64,000 nucleotides of DNA, from assembly GCF_023954335.1 (NCBI RefSeq), contig NZ_JAMLIE010000007.1, forward strand, positions 1-64,000, written 5' to 3'. The notes under the pieces were generated by a model that was not told the DNA's origin, did not search any database, and was given only the letters and a program-made list of their open reading frames with translations. The stretch is from Aquamicrobium sp. (lineage in GTDB: Bacteria; Pseudomonadota; Alphaproteobacteria; Rhizobiales; Rhizobiaceae). A program made the translations under genes and the position numbers. Position 1 is the first letter of the stretch. Every line of letters starts with the position of its first letter. Below are positions 55,186 through 64,000 of the stretch, in pieces.

Positions 55186-57168
55186 CTAGAACGAGCCCCC
55201 GAGCATCATCCAGGTGACGAGAGCCGCCACGCCGATGAGCATTGCGAATGCGTAGTGGTAGAGATAGCCGGTCTGGAGCTTGACCACCCGCTGGGTGACG
55301 TCCGTGACGCGGGCGGAGATGCCGTCCGGCCCGAAGCCGTCGATCACCTTGCCGTCGCCGGTCTTCCACAGGAAGTGGCCGATGCGCTTGGCGGGACGGA
55401 CGAACAGGAAGTCGTAGAGCTCGTCGAAATACCACTTGTTGAGCAGGAAGAGGTAGAGCCCCCTGTGCTGCGCGGCGAGCTGGACCGGCGTCTGCGGCGA
55501 GCGGATGTAGAAATGCCAGGCGACGACGAAGCCGAGCACCATCGACACCAGCGGCGCCAGCTTCACCCACAGCGGCACGCCGTGGAAATCGTGCAGGATG
55601 TGGTTGTCCGGCAGCGTGAACAGCGCGCCCTTCCAGAAGCCGTCATAGCCGTGGCCGATGAAGAAGTCGTGGAAGATGACGCCGGCGAACAGCGCGCCCG
55701 TGGCGAGGATGAACAGCGGAACCAGCATCACCGGCGGCGATTCATGGACGTGGTGCATGACCTCGTGGCTGGCGCGCGGCTTGCCGTGGAAGGTCATGAA
55801 GATCAGACGCCAGGAATAGAAGCTGGTGAAGGCGGCTGCGACGACGAGCAGCGTGAAGGCGAAGCCGGCGAGCGGGCTGTGGCCGGCGAACGCGCCTTCG
55901 ATGATCGCGTCCTTGGAGAAGAAGCCGGCGGTGCCGATGATCGTCGTCGGGATGCCGACGCCGGTCAGCGCGATGGTGCCGATGATCATCATCCAGTAGG
56001 TGACGGGGATCAGCTTGTAGAGGCCGCCCATCTTGCGCATGTCCTGCTCGTCGGAGACGGCATGGATGACCGAGCCCGAGCCGAGGAACAGCAGCGCCTT
56101 GAAGAAGGCGTGCGTGAACAGGTGGAAGATCGCCGCCGAATAGAAGCCCATGCCGAGCGCGACGAACATGTAGCCGAGCTGCGAGCAGGTCGAATAGGCG
56201 ATGACGCGCTTGATGTCGTTCTGCACCAGGCCGACGGTGGCGGCGAAGAAGGCGGTGATCGCGCCGATGAAGACGACCACCATCAGCGCGACATGCGACA
56301 GTTCGAAGATCGGCGACAGGCGCGCCAGCATGAACACGCCGGCCGTGACCATGGTGGCGGCGTGGATCAGCGCCGAGACGGGCGTCGGGCCTTCCATGGC
56401 GTCGGGCAGCCAGGTGTGCAGCGGCACCTGCGCCGACTTGCCCATCGCGCCCATGAACAGCAGCAGGCAGATCGCGGTCAGCGCGCCGGACTGGGTCAGC
56501 GACCAGTTGAGGAAGGTGAACACCGCCTCGCCCGCCTGGTCGGGGCTTTCGGCGATGGTCGCGGCATTGGCGAAGATGGTGTCGAAATTGACCGAGCCGA
56601 ACAGGACGAAGACGCCGAACAGGCCGAGCAGGAAGCCGAAATCGCCGACGCGGTTGACGACGAAGGCCTTGATGGCGGCCGCGCTCGCCGACGGCTTCTG
56701 GTACCAGAAGCCGATCAGGAGATAGGAGGCGAGGCCGACGCCCTCCCAGCCGAAGAACATCTGCACGAGGTTGTCGGAGGTCACCAGCATCAGCATGGCG
56801 AAGGTGAACAGCGACAGGTACGCGAAGAAGCGCGGCCGGTGCGGGTCGTGGTGCATGTAGCCGATGGAGTAGACATGCACGAGCGCCGAGACGGTGTTGA
56901 CGACGATGAGCATGACGACGGTCAGCGTGTCGATCCTGAGCGCCCACGACACGTCGAGCCCGCCGGCCTGGATGAAGGTCAGCACCGGCACGGTGAACGC
57001 CTCGCCTTCGCCGAAGGCGACGGTGAAGAAGGCGACCCACGACAGCGCCGCCGCGACGATGAGGAAGCCGGTTGTGACGTATTCCGACGCCTTGGCGCCG
57101 ATCGAGCGGCCGAACAGGCCGGCGATCAGGAAACCGAGCAGCGGAAGGAAGACGATCGCGTGATACAT
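55186..57168 (-). CDS. nuoL: NADH-quinone oxidoreductase subunit L
   Basis: Distal antiporter-like subunit with the long lateral helix, 660 residues. Conserved elements: GWEGVGLASYLLIGFWYQKP, MGKSAQVPLHTWLPDAMEGP and the C-terminal arm helix after about residue 520. It lies 3 bp upstream of nuoM and 7 bp after nuoK. Confidence 0.97.
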   Translation of the reverse strand: MYHAIVFLPLLGFLIAGLFGRSIGAKASEYVTTGFLIVAAALSWVAFFTVAFGEGEAFTVPVLTFIQAGGLDVSWALRIDTLTVVMLIVVNTVSALVHVYSIGYMHHDPHRPRFFAYLSLFTFAMLMLVTSDNLVQMFFGWEGVGLASYLLIGFWYQKPSASAAAIKAFVVNRVGDFGFLLGLFGVFVLFGSVNFDTIFANAATIAESPDQAGEAVFTFLNWSLTQSGALTAICLLLFMGAMGKSAQVPLHTWLPDAMEGPTPVSALIHAATMVTAGVFMLARLSPIFELSHVALMVVVFIGAITAFFAATVGLVQNDIKRVIAYSTCSQLGYMFVALGMGFYSAAIFHLFTHAFFKALLFLGSGSVIHAVSDEQDMRKMGGLYKLIPVTYWMMIIGTIALTGVGIPTTIIGTAGFFSKDAIIEGAFAGHSPLAGFAFTLLVVAAAFTSFYSWRLIFMTFHGKPRASHEVMHHVHESPPVMLVPLFILATGALFAGVIFHDFFIGHGYDGFWKGALFTLPDNHILHDFHGVPLWVKLAPLVSMVLGFVVAWHFYIRSPQTPVQLAAQHRGLYLFLLNKWYFDELYDFLFVRPAKRIGHFLWKTGDGKVIDGFGPDGISARVTDVTQRVVKLQTGYLYHYAFAMLIGVAALVTWMMLGGSF

Positions 57169-57175
57169 GGCCGGA

Positions 57176-57484
57176 TCAACCCTTCATCATGTTGACGTCT
57201 TCCACGTCGATCGAGCCGCGGTTGCGGAAGAACACGACGAGGATGGCGAGCCCGATGGCGGCCTCGGCCGCCGCGACCGTCAGCACGAACAGCGCGAAGA
57301 CCTGGCCGACGAGATCGCCCAGAGCGGCCGAGAAGGCCACGAAATTGATGTTGACCGCGAGCAGGATCAGTTCGACCGACATCAGGATGACGATGATGTT
57401 CTTCCTGTTCAGGAAGATGCCGAACACGCCGAGCGTGAACAGAACCGCAGAAACGGTCAGGTAGTGTCCGATACCGACTTCCAT
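57176..57484 (-). CDS. nuoK: NADH-quinone oxidoreductase subunit K
   Basis: A small three-helix membrane subunit that relays protons, 102 residues. Conserved acidic residues lie in LMSVELILLAVNINFVAF and in VAAAEAAIGLAIL. The start MEVGIGHYLTVSAVLF at 57484 gives the family length; a TTG two codons earlier is in frame but overlaps the nuoJ stop. It is 2 bp after nuoJ. Confidence 0.96.
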   Translation of the reverse strand: MEVGIGHYLTVSAVLFTLGVFGIFLNRKNIIVILMSVELILLAVNINFVAFSAALGDLVGQVFALFVLTVAAAEAAIGLAILVVFFRNRGSIDVEDVNMMKG

Positions 57485-57486
57485 GA

Positions 57487-58107
57487 TCAAAGCCCCTTGC
57501 CCGTCTCGACCTTGCGGACCTCGATCGACGAGGCCGGGTCGCGGCGCACCTGCGTGGTGACGTCCTGGCGCCTGACGCCTTCCTTGTGGCGCAGCGTGAG
57601 CACGATGGCGCCGATCATCGCGACCAGCAGGATCAGGCCGGCGATCTGGAAGAAATAGACGTAGTCCGTATAGAGGATGTCGCCCAGCGCGGCGGTGTTC
57701 TGCCGCTCGGTAAGCGCCGGCGTCGGCTGGGCGACGGTGGTCGCGAGCTCCGGCGCGAAGGCGTAGCCGCCCAGCACCACGATCAGCTCGGCCGCGAGGA
57801 TGATGCCGATCAGCGCGCCGGCCGGCGCGTATTCGAGCGCGCCGCGCTTCAGCGCCGCGAAATCGACGTCGAGCATCATGACGACGAACAGGAACAGCAC
57901 CGCCACCGCGCCGACATAGACGACCAGCAGGATCATCGCGAGGAATTCCGCGCCTGTGAGCAGGAACAGCGCCGCCGCATTGAAGAAGGTCAGGATCAGC
58001 CAGAGAACGGAATGCACCGGGTTGCGCGCCGCGATCACCATGAAGGCGGCGGCGATCGCTATGAAGGCGAACAGATAGAAGAAGAACGCCTCTAGTCCTG
58101 TCAGCAT
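57487..58107 (-). CDS. nuoJ: NADH-quinone oxidoreductase subunit J
   Basis: A membrane subunit with five spans, 206 residues, carrying the pi-bulge helix (VVYVGAVAVLFLFVVMMLDV) that gates the proton path. It has an extended polar C-terminus typical of alphaproteobacteria. It is preceded by 123 bp after nuoI in which I saw no gene. Confidence 0.96.
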   Translation of the reverse strand: MLTGLEAFFFYLFAFIAIAAAFMVIAARNPVHSVLWLILTFFNAAALFLLTGAEFLAMILLVVYVGAVAVLFLFVVMMLDVDFAALKRGALEYAPAGALIGIILAAELIVVLGGYAFAPELATTVAQPTPALTERQNTAALGDILYTDYVYFFQIAGLILLVAMIGAIVLTLRHKEGVRRQDVTTQVRRDPASSIEVRKVETGKGL

Positions 58108-58230
58108 GGGTTCCCCCGGCTCCTTTTCGAACGGCAGATCGCCGTTCTTCCCGCTTCGCGCCCGTCTCGGGGCCCGCGAAACCGCGTGTTCCTTAGACGA
58201 GCCGGGATGGCCCGTCCACCGTTGCCGCCC

Positions 58231-58722
58231 CTACCTGTAGGGCGCGTCGAGATCCATGTTGCGGGCGATCTCGCGTTCCCAGCGGTCGCCGTTGGCGAGC
58301 AGCTTGTCCTTGTCGTAGTAGAGCTCCTCGCGTGTCTCGGTCGCGAACTCGAAATTCGGCCCCTCGACGATGGCGTCGACCGGGCATGCCTCCTGGCAGA
58401 AGCCGCAATAGATGCACTTCACCATGTCGATGTCGTAGCGCACGGTGCGGCGCGTGCCGTCGTTGCGGCGCGGGCCCGCCTCGATGGTGATGGCCTGCGC
58501 CGGGCAGATCGCCTCGCACAGCTTGCAGGCGATGCAGCGTTCCTCGCCGTTGGGATAGCGGCGCAGCGCGTGCTCGCCGCGGAAGCGCGGGCTGATAGCG
58601 CCCTTCTCGTAAGGATAGTTGATCGTGTGCTTCGGCGCGAAGAACTGGCGCATCGCGAGGAAGAACGCGCCGACGAAATCCGCGAGCAGCAGCGACTTGG
58701 CGGCGTGGGCTAGCGCTGACAT
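58231..58722 (-). CDS. nuoI: NADH-quinone oxidoreductase subunit I
   Basis: Peripheral-arm ferredoxin-like subunit holding clusters N6a and N6b, 163 residues. It has two CxxCxxCxxxCP motifs: CIACKLCEAICP and CIYCGFCQEACP. An N-terminal amphipathic helix ties it to the membrane. It is 37 bp downstream of nuoH. Confidence 0.97.
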   Translation of the reverse strand: MSALAHAAKSLLLADFVGAFFLAMRQFFAPKHTINYPYEKGAISPRFRGEHALRRYPNGEERCIACKLCEAICPAQAITIEAGPRRNDGTRRTVRYDIDMVKCIYCGFCQEACPVDAIVEGPNFEFATETREELYYDKDKLLANGDRWEREIARNMDLDAPYR

Positions 58723-58759
58723 GACCGTACTCTCCAGAAAGCCACAGACGGGATCGTGC

Positions 58760-59809
58760 TCATGCGACGTAGTGCTCCCAGACCTTGAGGACCGTCGCGG
58801 TGGCCACGACCATGAAGATCGAGATCGGCAGGAAGACCTTCCAGCCGAGGCGCATCAGCTGGTCGTAGCGGTAGCGCGGCACGATCGTCTTCACGATGGA
58901 GAAGAAGAAGAAGACGAAGCAGACCTTGAGCACGAACCAGACGACGCCCGGCACCCAGGTGAAGGGCGCGAAGTCGAACGGGGGCAGCCAGCCGCCGAGG
59001 AACAGGATCGCCGTCATCGCGCACATCAGCATGATCGCGACGTATTCGCTGAGCATGAACAGCAGGTACGGCGTCGAGGAATACTCGATCATGTGGCCGG
59101 CGACGAGCTCCGACTCCGCCTCGACCAGGTCGAAGGGCGGCCTGTTCGTCTCCGCCAGCGCCGAGATGAAGAAGATGATGAACATCGGGAACAGGCCGAG
59201 CCAGTGCCAGTCGAGGAAGGTGTTGGGCAGGCCGAGCGCGGTGCCGAGGCCGGTCTGCTGCGCCAGCACGATATGGCTGAGGTTCAGCGAGCCGACGCAC
59301 AGCAGCACGGTGACGATGACGAAGCCGATGGAGACCTCGTAGGACACCATCTGCGCCGCCGAGCGCAGCGCGCCGAGGAACGGGTATTTCGAGTTCGACG
59401 CCCAGCCGGCCATGATGACGCCGTACACTTCGAGCGACGAGATCGCGAAGATGTAGAGGATGCCGACATTGATGTCGGCGATAACCCAGTTCTCGTTGAA
59501 CGGGATCACGGCGAAGGTGGCGAGCGCCAGCACCGTCGAGACCAGCGGCGCCAGCAGGAACACGCCCTTGTTGGCGCCGGACGGGATCACCGGCTCTTTG
59601 AAGACGAATTTCAGCAGGTCGGCGAAGGACTGGAGCAGACCCCACGGACCGACGACGTTCGGCCCGCGCCGCAGCATGACGGCGGCCCAGATCTTGCGGT
59701 CGGCGTAGAGGATGAAGGCGATGAAGACGAGCAGCGCGACGATGACCAGCACGGACTGGGCAATGACGAGGAGCGTCGGCCACACATAGATCGAGAAGAA
59801 GGTGTCCAT
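58760..59809 (-). CDS. nuoH: NADH-quinone oxidoreductase subunit H
   Basis: Membrane subunit forming much of the quinone site, 349 residues with eight spans. Conserved loop sequences are RRGPNVVGPWGLLQSFADLL, ALAETNRPPFDLVEAESELV and AGWASNSKYPFLGALRSAAQ. It is 9 bp downstream of nuoG. Confidence 0.97.
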   Translation of the reverse strand: MDTFFSIYVWPTLLVIAQSVLVIVALLVFIAFILYADRKIWAAVMLRRGPNVVGPWGLLQSFADLLKFVFKEPVIPSGANKGVFLLAPLVSTVLALATFAVIPFNENWVIADINVGILYIFAISSLEVYGVIMAGWASNSKYPFLGALRSAAQMVSYEVSIGFVIVTVLLCVGSLNLSHIVLAQQTGLGTALGLPNTFLDWHWLGLFPMFIIFFISALAETNRPPFDLVEAESELVAGHMIEYSSTPYLLFMLSEYVAIMLMCAMTAILFLGGWLPPFDFAPFTWVPGVVWFVLKVCFVFFFFSIVKTIVPRYRYDQLMRLGWKVFLPISIFMVVATATVLKVWEHYVA

Positions 59810-59818
59810 CGCCCTGCC

Positions 59819-61906
59819 CTATTCCGCCGCCTGCGTCATGCGACCCTTCGCCAGCGCCGAGCATTCGGCCATGACGGCGGAGGCGCGCGCGATCGGGTTG
59901 GTCAAGTAGAAGTCCCGGACCGGCGAGACGAAGGCGGACTTGCCGATCTTGCCGGCCTTGCCGCCGGCCAGGGCCGCGACATCGGCCGGGTTGCCGGGCG
60001 CGATGCCGTCGATTTCGGCGAAATGCGGGAACTCGGCGTAGAGCTCCGCCCGGAGCTGGCCGAGCGAGTCGAACGGCAGGCGCTTGCCGAGGACGTCGGA
60101 CAGCGCGCGCAGGATCGCCCAGTCTTCCTTGGCGTCGCCCGGCGCGAAGCCGGCGCGGTTGGTCTGCTGCACCCGGCCTTCGGTGTTGACGTAGGTGCCG
60201 GACTTTTCCGTATAGGTCGCGCCCGGCAGGATCACGTCGGCCCGGTGCGCGCCGGCGTCGCCGTGGCTGCCGATATAGACGGTGAAGGCGTTGCCGATCT
60301 TGCCCGTCTCGATCTCGTCGGCGCCGAGCAGGAACAGCACGTCGAGCCCGCCCGACAGCATGCCGACTACGTCCTTGCCGCCCTCGCCCGGCACGAAGCC
60401 GAGATCGAGCCCGCCGACGCGTGCCGCCGCCGTGTGCAGCACGGCAAAGCCGTTCCATTCCTCGCTGACCGCGCCGACATCGTTGGCGAGCTTCGCCGCG
60501 AGCGCCAGCACGGCCGCGCCGTCGGTGCGCGCCAGCGCGCCCTGGCCGACGATGACGAGCGGCTTCTTCGCCTTCTTCAGCTCGGACAGGAATTTGATGC
60601 CGCCGTCGACGAGCTGGGCCAGCGTTTCCGGCCCGGCGCCCAGCGCCTCGTATTTGTAGCGCAGGTCGCCGGCCTCGCCGATGACGCCGATGGGCAGGTT
60701 GGTGCGCAGCCACTGCTTGCGGATGCGGGCATTCAGCACCGACGCTTCGAAGCGCGGGTTGGAGCCGACGATCAGGATCGCGTCCGCCTCTTCGATACCC
60801 TCGATGGTCGGGTTGAAGATGTAGCTCGCGCGGCCGTTCGCCGGGTCGAGCGCGGCGCCGTCCTGCCGGCAGTCGATGTTGGCCGAGCCGAGCGAGGCCA
60901 TCAGGCCCTTCAGCGCATACATCTCCTCGACGGTGGCGAGGTCGCCGGCGATCGCGCCGATCCTGTCGCCGCTCGTCTTCGAAATCGCGTCCTTAATCGT
61001 GGAAAACGCTTCAGCCCAGCTCGCGGCCTGAAGGCGGCCGTCGCGGCGGACATAGGGCCGGTCGAGGCGCTGGGTGCGCAGGCCGTCCCAGATGAAGCGG
61101 GTCTTGTCGGAGATCCACTCCTCGTTCACCGCGTCGTTGTTGCGCGGCAGGATGCGCATCACCTCGCGGCCGCGCGTGTCGACGCGGATCGCCGAACCCA
61201 GCGCGTCCATCACGTCGATGGATTCGGTCTTGGTCAGCTCCCACGGCCGCGCCTGGAAGGCATAGGGGCGCGCGGTCAGCGCGCCGACCGGGCACAGATC
61301 GATGACGTTGCCCTGAAGCTCGGAGGTCAGCGCCTGCTCGAGATAGGTGATGACTTCGACATCCTCGCCGCGGCCGATGATGCCGAGCTCGGAAATGCCG
61401 GCGACCTCGGTGGTGAAGCGCACGCAGCGCGTGCAGTAGATGCAGCGCGTCATGATCGTCTTGACCAGCGGGCCGATATACTTGTCCTCGAGCGCGCGCT
61501 TGTTCTCCTGGAAGCGCGAGGCGTCGACGCCGAAGGCCATCGCCTGGTCCTGGAGGTCGCATTCGCCGCCCTGGTCGCAGATCGGGCAGTCGAGCGGGTG
61601 GTTGATGAGCAGGAACTCCATCACCCCCTCGCGGGCCTTCTTGACCATAGGGGTGTTGGTGAACATCTCCGGCAATTCGCCGTTCGGGCCGGGGCGGAGA
61701 TCCCGCACGCCCATGGCGCAGGAGGCCTGCGGCTTGGGCGGCCCGCCCTTCACCTCGACGAGGCACATGCGGCAGTTGCCGGCGATCGACAGCCGCTCGT
61801 GGAAGCAGAAACGCGGCACTTCGGCCCCGGCCACCTCCGCCGCCTGCAGCAGCGTGTAGTGGTCTGGAACCTCGATCTCCTTGCCGTCGACCTTCAGTCT
61901 AGCCAT
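59819..61906 (-). CDS. nuoG: NADH-quinone oxidoreductase subunit G
   Basis: Largest peripheral subunit, 695 residues. The N-terminal [2Fe-2S] domain has CFHERLSIAGNCRMCLVEV, followed by cluster-binding CPICDQGGECDLQDQAM and CIYCTRCVRFTTEVAG, then a molybdopterin-oxidoreductase-like domain that has lost its cofactor in this family. It is preceded by the HhH accessory gene after a 59-bp gap. Confidence 0.97.
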   Translation of the reverse strand: MARLKVDGKEIEVPDHYTLLQAAEVAGAEVPRFCFHERLSIAGNCRMCLVEVKGGPPKPQASCAMGVRDLRPGPNGELPEMFTNTPMVKKAREGVMEFLLINHPLDCPICDQGGECDLQDQAMAFGVDASRFQENKRALEDKYIGPLVKTIMTRCIYCTRCVRFTTEVAGISELGIIGRGEDVEVITYLEQALTSELQGNVIDLCPVGALTARPYAFQARPWELTKTESIDVMDALGSAIRVDTRGREVMRILPRNNDAVNEEWISDKTRFIWDGLRTQRLDRPYVRRDGRLQAASWAEAFSTIKDAISKTSGDRIGAIAGDLATVEEMYALKGLMASLGSANIDCRQDGAALDPANGRASYIFNPTIEGIEEADAILIVGSNPRFEASVLNARIRKQWLRTNLPIGVIGEAGDLRYKYEALGAGPETLAQLVDGGIKFLSELKKAKKPLVIVGQGALARTDGAAVLALAAKLANDVGAVSEEWNGFAVLHTAAARVGGLDLGFVPGEGGKDVVGMLSGGLDVLFLLGADEIETGKIGNAFTVYIGSHGDAGAHRADVILPGATYTEKSGTYVNTEGRVQQTNRAGFAPGDAKEDWAILRALSDVLGKRLPFDSLGQLRAELYAEFPHFAEIDGIAPGNPADVAALAGGKAGKIGKSAFVSPVRDFYLTNPIARASAVMAECSALAKGRMTQAAE

Positions 61907-61965
61907 CTTGCCTCAACTCCGCGGAACCCGCTTCATTCCTCACGGGCCTTCCGGCCCCGTATTCC

Positions 61966-62556
61966 TCAGCTACCGGCGGAAAGCCTGCCGGCCTGCCCGA
62001 TCCAGTCGTCGCGCCCGATGCGGCCGGCAAAGCCCAGCTTCTCGTCAAGCCACGCGATCTCGGCGGCGTTCAGCGCCGCGATCTGCGCATAGGTCCAGAT
62101 GCCGAGGCCGTTCAGCGTCTTCTCGAGCTTGGGGCCGACGCCGGAGATCGCCTTGAGATCGTCCGGCCTGGCCGGGCGCTCGATGGCCGCCGGCTGCGTG
62201 GACGCCGCCGTCCCGGCAGCTTCCACCGCCTTGACCGGCGCCTTGCGCGCATTGCCGCGCGGAGCCGCCGGCTCCTTGCACGGCGCGGGTCCGGAGGCGA
62301 CGAGGCGCAGACGCGCCGGCGGCTGCCGGCGCTGCGCTTCCTGCTCGGCGAGGCCGGCGAACAGCTTCTGCGAGGCCTCGGCAGCGCCGGCGACCGCGCC
62401 CGCCCACATGCCGAACGCCTGCCCGGCAAGGCCGAGCCCGAGCGCGCTCGCGGCGGCCATGCCGGCAAGCGGATGCGCCATCAGGTTCACCGTGCCGGCA
62501 AGCTGCTCCGGCATCGCGTCCATGTAGACCTTGGTGAAGTCGTCGATCGTGCTCAT
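61966..62556 (-). CDS. HhH-domain accessory protein of the nuo operon
   Basis: A 196-residue protein between nuoF and nuoG. The C-terminal ~65 residues (DDLKAISGVGPKLEKTLNGL...IGRDDWIGQA) form a helix-hairpin-helix unit like the extension found at the C-terminus of rhizobial NuoE. The N-terminal part (residues 1-75) is Ala/Gly/Met-rich and helical, faintly phasin-like (MSTIDDFTKVYMDAMPEQLA), and the middle is a low-complexity Pro/Ala/Arg linker. Annotated homologues are often called NADH-ubiquinone dehydrogenase, but no reaction is known. It is probably an assembly or accessory subunit of complex I. Confidence 0.8.
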   Translation of the reverse strand: MSTIDDFTKVYMDAMPEQLAGTVNLMAHPLAGMAAASALGLGLAGQAFGMWAGAVAGAAEASQKLFAGLAEQEAQRRQPPARLRLVASGPAPCKEPAAPRGNARKAPVKAVEAAGTAASTQPAAIERPARPDDLKAISGVGPKLEKTLNGLGIWTYAQIAALNAAEIAWLDEKLGFAGRIGRDDWIGQAGRLSAGS

Positions 62557-62631
62557 TTCAGTGGCTTCCTTCCGTCGGGCGCGGCGCTCTCGTCGCCTTC
62601 GTCCTGCGTCGGGTTGTCTCCTCGTCCCTTG

Positions 62632-63936
62632 CTATTCCGCGGCGACCAGAACAGGCCGTGCCTGATGGGCGTTGCGGGTGAATTCGTCGATGCGGCGCTC
62701 GATCTCGGGCCGGAAATGGCGGATCAGGCCCTGGATCGGCCAGGCGGCGGCGTCGCCCAGCGCGCAGATCGTGTGGCCCTCGACCTGCTTGGTCACGTCG
62801 AGCAGCATGTCGATCTCGCGCTTCTGCGCCTGCCCGACGACGAGGCGCTCCATGACGCGCCACATCCAGCCGGTGCCTTCGCGGCAGGGCGTGCACTGGC
62901 CGCAGCTCTCGTGCTTGTAGAAGTAGGAGAGCCGCGCGATCGCCTTCACGATGTCGGTCGACTTGTCCATGACGATGACGGCCGCGGTGCCGAGGCCGGA
63001 CTTGAGATCGCGCAGCGCGTCGAAATCCATCGGCGCGTCGGCGATCTCGGCTGCCGGCACCAGCGGCACCGACGAGCCGCCGGGAATGACCGCGAGCAGA
63101 TTGTCCCAGCCGCCGCGGATGCCGCCGCAATGGCGGTCGATCAGCTCGCGGAACGGGATCGACATCGCCTCTTCCACCGTGCACGGGTTGTTGACGTGGC
63201 CGGAGACGCAGAACAGCTTCGTGCCGACATTGTTCGGCCGGCCGAAGGACGAGAACCACGCCGCGCCGCGGCGCAGGATGGTCGGCGCCACCGCGATCGA
63301 CTCGACGTTGTTGACCGTGGTCGGGCAGCCGTAGAGGCCGACATTGGCCGGGAACGGCGGCTTCAGGCGCGGCTGGCCCTTCTTGCCCTCGAGGCTTTCG
63401 AGCAGCGCGGTCTCCTCGCCGCAGATATAGGCGCCGGCGCCGTGGTGGACGTAGACGTCCATATCCCAGCCATTCTTGTTGTCCTTGCCGAGCAGGCCCG
63501 CCTCATAGGCCTCGTCGACCGCGCGCTGGAGCGCCTCGCGCTCGCGCACGAACTCGCCGCGGACATAGATGTAGGCCGTGTGCGCGCCCATGGCGAAGCC
63601 GGCGATCAGGCAGCCCTCGACCAGCGTGTGCGGGTCGTGGCGCAGGATCTCGCGGTCCTTGCAGGTGCCCGGCTCGGATTCGTCGGCGTTGACGACGAGA
63701 TAATGCGGGCGGCCGTCGCTCTGCTTGGGCATGAACGACCATTTGAGGCCGGTCGGGAAGCCGGCGCCGCCGCGGCCGCGCAGGCCGGACGCCTTCATCT
63801 CGTCGATGATCCAGTCGCGGCCCTTGTCGATCAGCGCCCGCGTGTCGTCCCAGTGGCCGCGGCGCATCGCGCCGGCCAGCGACCGGTCGAAGCGGCCGTA
63901 GATGTTGGTGAAGATGCGGTCCTTGTCCTGCAGCAT
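62632..63936 (-). CDS. nuoF: NADH-quinone oxidoreductase subunit F
   Basis: NADH-binding flavoprotein subunit, 434 residues. The NADH/FMN-binding segments are GLRGRGGAGFPTGLKWSFMP and GAYICGEETALLESLEGKKG, with cluster N3 in ESCGQCTPCREGT and a distal Cys in HTICALGD. It begins MLQDKDRIFTNIYG at 63936. It lies 10 bp downstream of a partial gene at the right edge. Confidence 0.97.
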   Translation of the reverse strand: MLQDKDRIFTNIYGRFDRSLAGAMRRGHWDDTRALIDKGRDWIIDEMKASGLRGRGGAGFPTGLKWSFMPKQSDGRPHYLVVNADESEPGTCKDREILRHDPHTLVEGCLIAGFAMGAHTAYIYVRGEFVREREALQRAVDEAYEAGLLGKDNKNGWDMDVYVHHGAGAYICGEETALLESLEGKKGQPRLKPPFPANVGLYGCPTTVNNVESIAVAPTILRRGAAWFSSFGRPNNVGTKLFCVSGHVNNPCTVEEAMSIPFRELIDRHCGGIRGGWDNLLAVIPGGSSVPLVPAAEIADAPMDFDALRDLKSGLGTAAVIVMDKSTDIVKAIARLSYFYKHESCGQCTPCREGTGWMWRVMERLVVGQAQKREIDMLLDVTKQVEGHTICALGDAAAWPIQGLIRHFRPEIERRIDEFTRNAHQARPVLVAAE

Positions 63937-63946
63937 CGCTAGCCCC

Positions 63947-64000
63947 TCACCTCGGCTTCTTGCCGAAGACGCGGATGTACTCGGCCTCGCCGCCCTTCGC
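63947..64000 (-). CDS. 3' end of the gene upstream of nuoF
   Basis: Seventeen C-terminal codons (AKGGEAEYIRVFGKKPR, TGA at 63947-63949) enter from the right edge on the minus strand, 10 bp before nuoF. The tail is strongly GC-biased at third positions and looks coding. In rhizobia a small extra gene or nuoE itself precedes nuoF; the short tail is not enough to decide. Confidence 0.6.
   Translation of the reverse strand, partial: AKGGEAEYIRVFGKKPR

Overview
The window is a stretch of core chromosome from a GC-rich alphaproteobacterium. I infer the order Hyphomicrobiales (rhizobia and relatives, perhaps a Mesorhizobium/Aminobacter-like Phyllobacteriaceae). The basis is gene content and order: tuf-tRNA-Trp-secE-nusG-rplKAJL-rpoBC, recA-alaS, a hmu haem locus with HmuP and an IsdG-type HmuQ, short-form proS-lolE-lolD, and nuo-birA-rnj-mce-DUF1467. 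Rhizobial-style signals support it: GTTC-N7-GTTC SOS boxes, a TGA-N9-TCA iron box and a RIME-like palindrome. I see no prophage, insertion sequence, CRISPR array or defence island.

Layout. 1-5.3 kb: end of an unknown gene, then alaS, recA and a LuxR-type regulator, all on the minus strand. 5.5-19.8 kb: the transcription/translation block, read on the minus strand from tuf (19.7 kb) through a secreted Cys-rich protein, tRNA-Trp, secE, nusG, rplK, rplA, rplJ, rplL, rpoB and rpoC to a strong terminator. 19.85-24.1 kb: haem acquisition, with hmuPTUV on the minus strand and, divergently, a secreted four-Cys protein plus haem oxygenase hmuQ. 24.1-28.4 kb: queuosine genes tgt and queA, a YdcZ-like permease, two cyclophilins and coaD. 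28.7-34.3 kb: a 44-residue membrane peptide, gyrA, marC, ssb and an Omp25-like porin. 35-41 kb: uvrA under a perfect SOS box, a GST, a DUF72 protein and the bifunctional NAD(P)H-hydrate repair enzyme. 41.1-44.7 kb: glnB-glnA behind a sigma-54 promoter, a PilZ protein and a periplasmic transglutaminase-like protease. 44.9-52.1 kb (minus): lolD, lolE, proS, DUF1467, methylmalonyl-CoA epimerase, RNase J and birA. 52.2-64 kb (minus): nuoN, M, L, K, J, I, H, G, an HhH accessory gene and nuoF, running off the end.

How it works together: this is mostly housekeeping. It covers RNA polymerase with the ribosomal stalk, SOS repair (recA, uvrA, ssb), gyrase, nitrogen sensing (PII with glutamine synthetase), lipoprotein export and respiratory complex I, with one iron-regulated haem import and degradation module.

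The most interesting items are structural. nuoN carries two compensating frameshifts. A run of eight hairpins, three with C(GAAA)G tetraloops, fills the rplL-rpoB gap. An orphan intrinsic terminator near 48.57 kb implies an unannotated small RNA. Inverted arrays of a 7-bp tandem repeat lie between rnj and mce. Tgt has lost three of its four zinc ligands. A small helix-hairpin-helix protein sits inside the complex I operon. Third-position composition is mosaic in rplJ, rpoC and the 3' third of gyrA. I did not find a convincing new multi-gene system.
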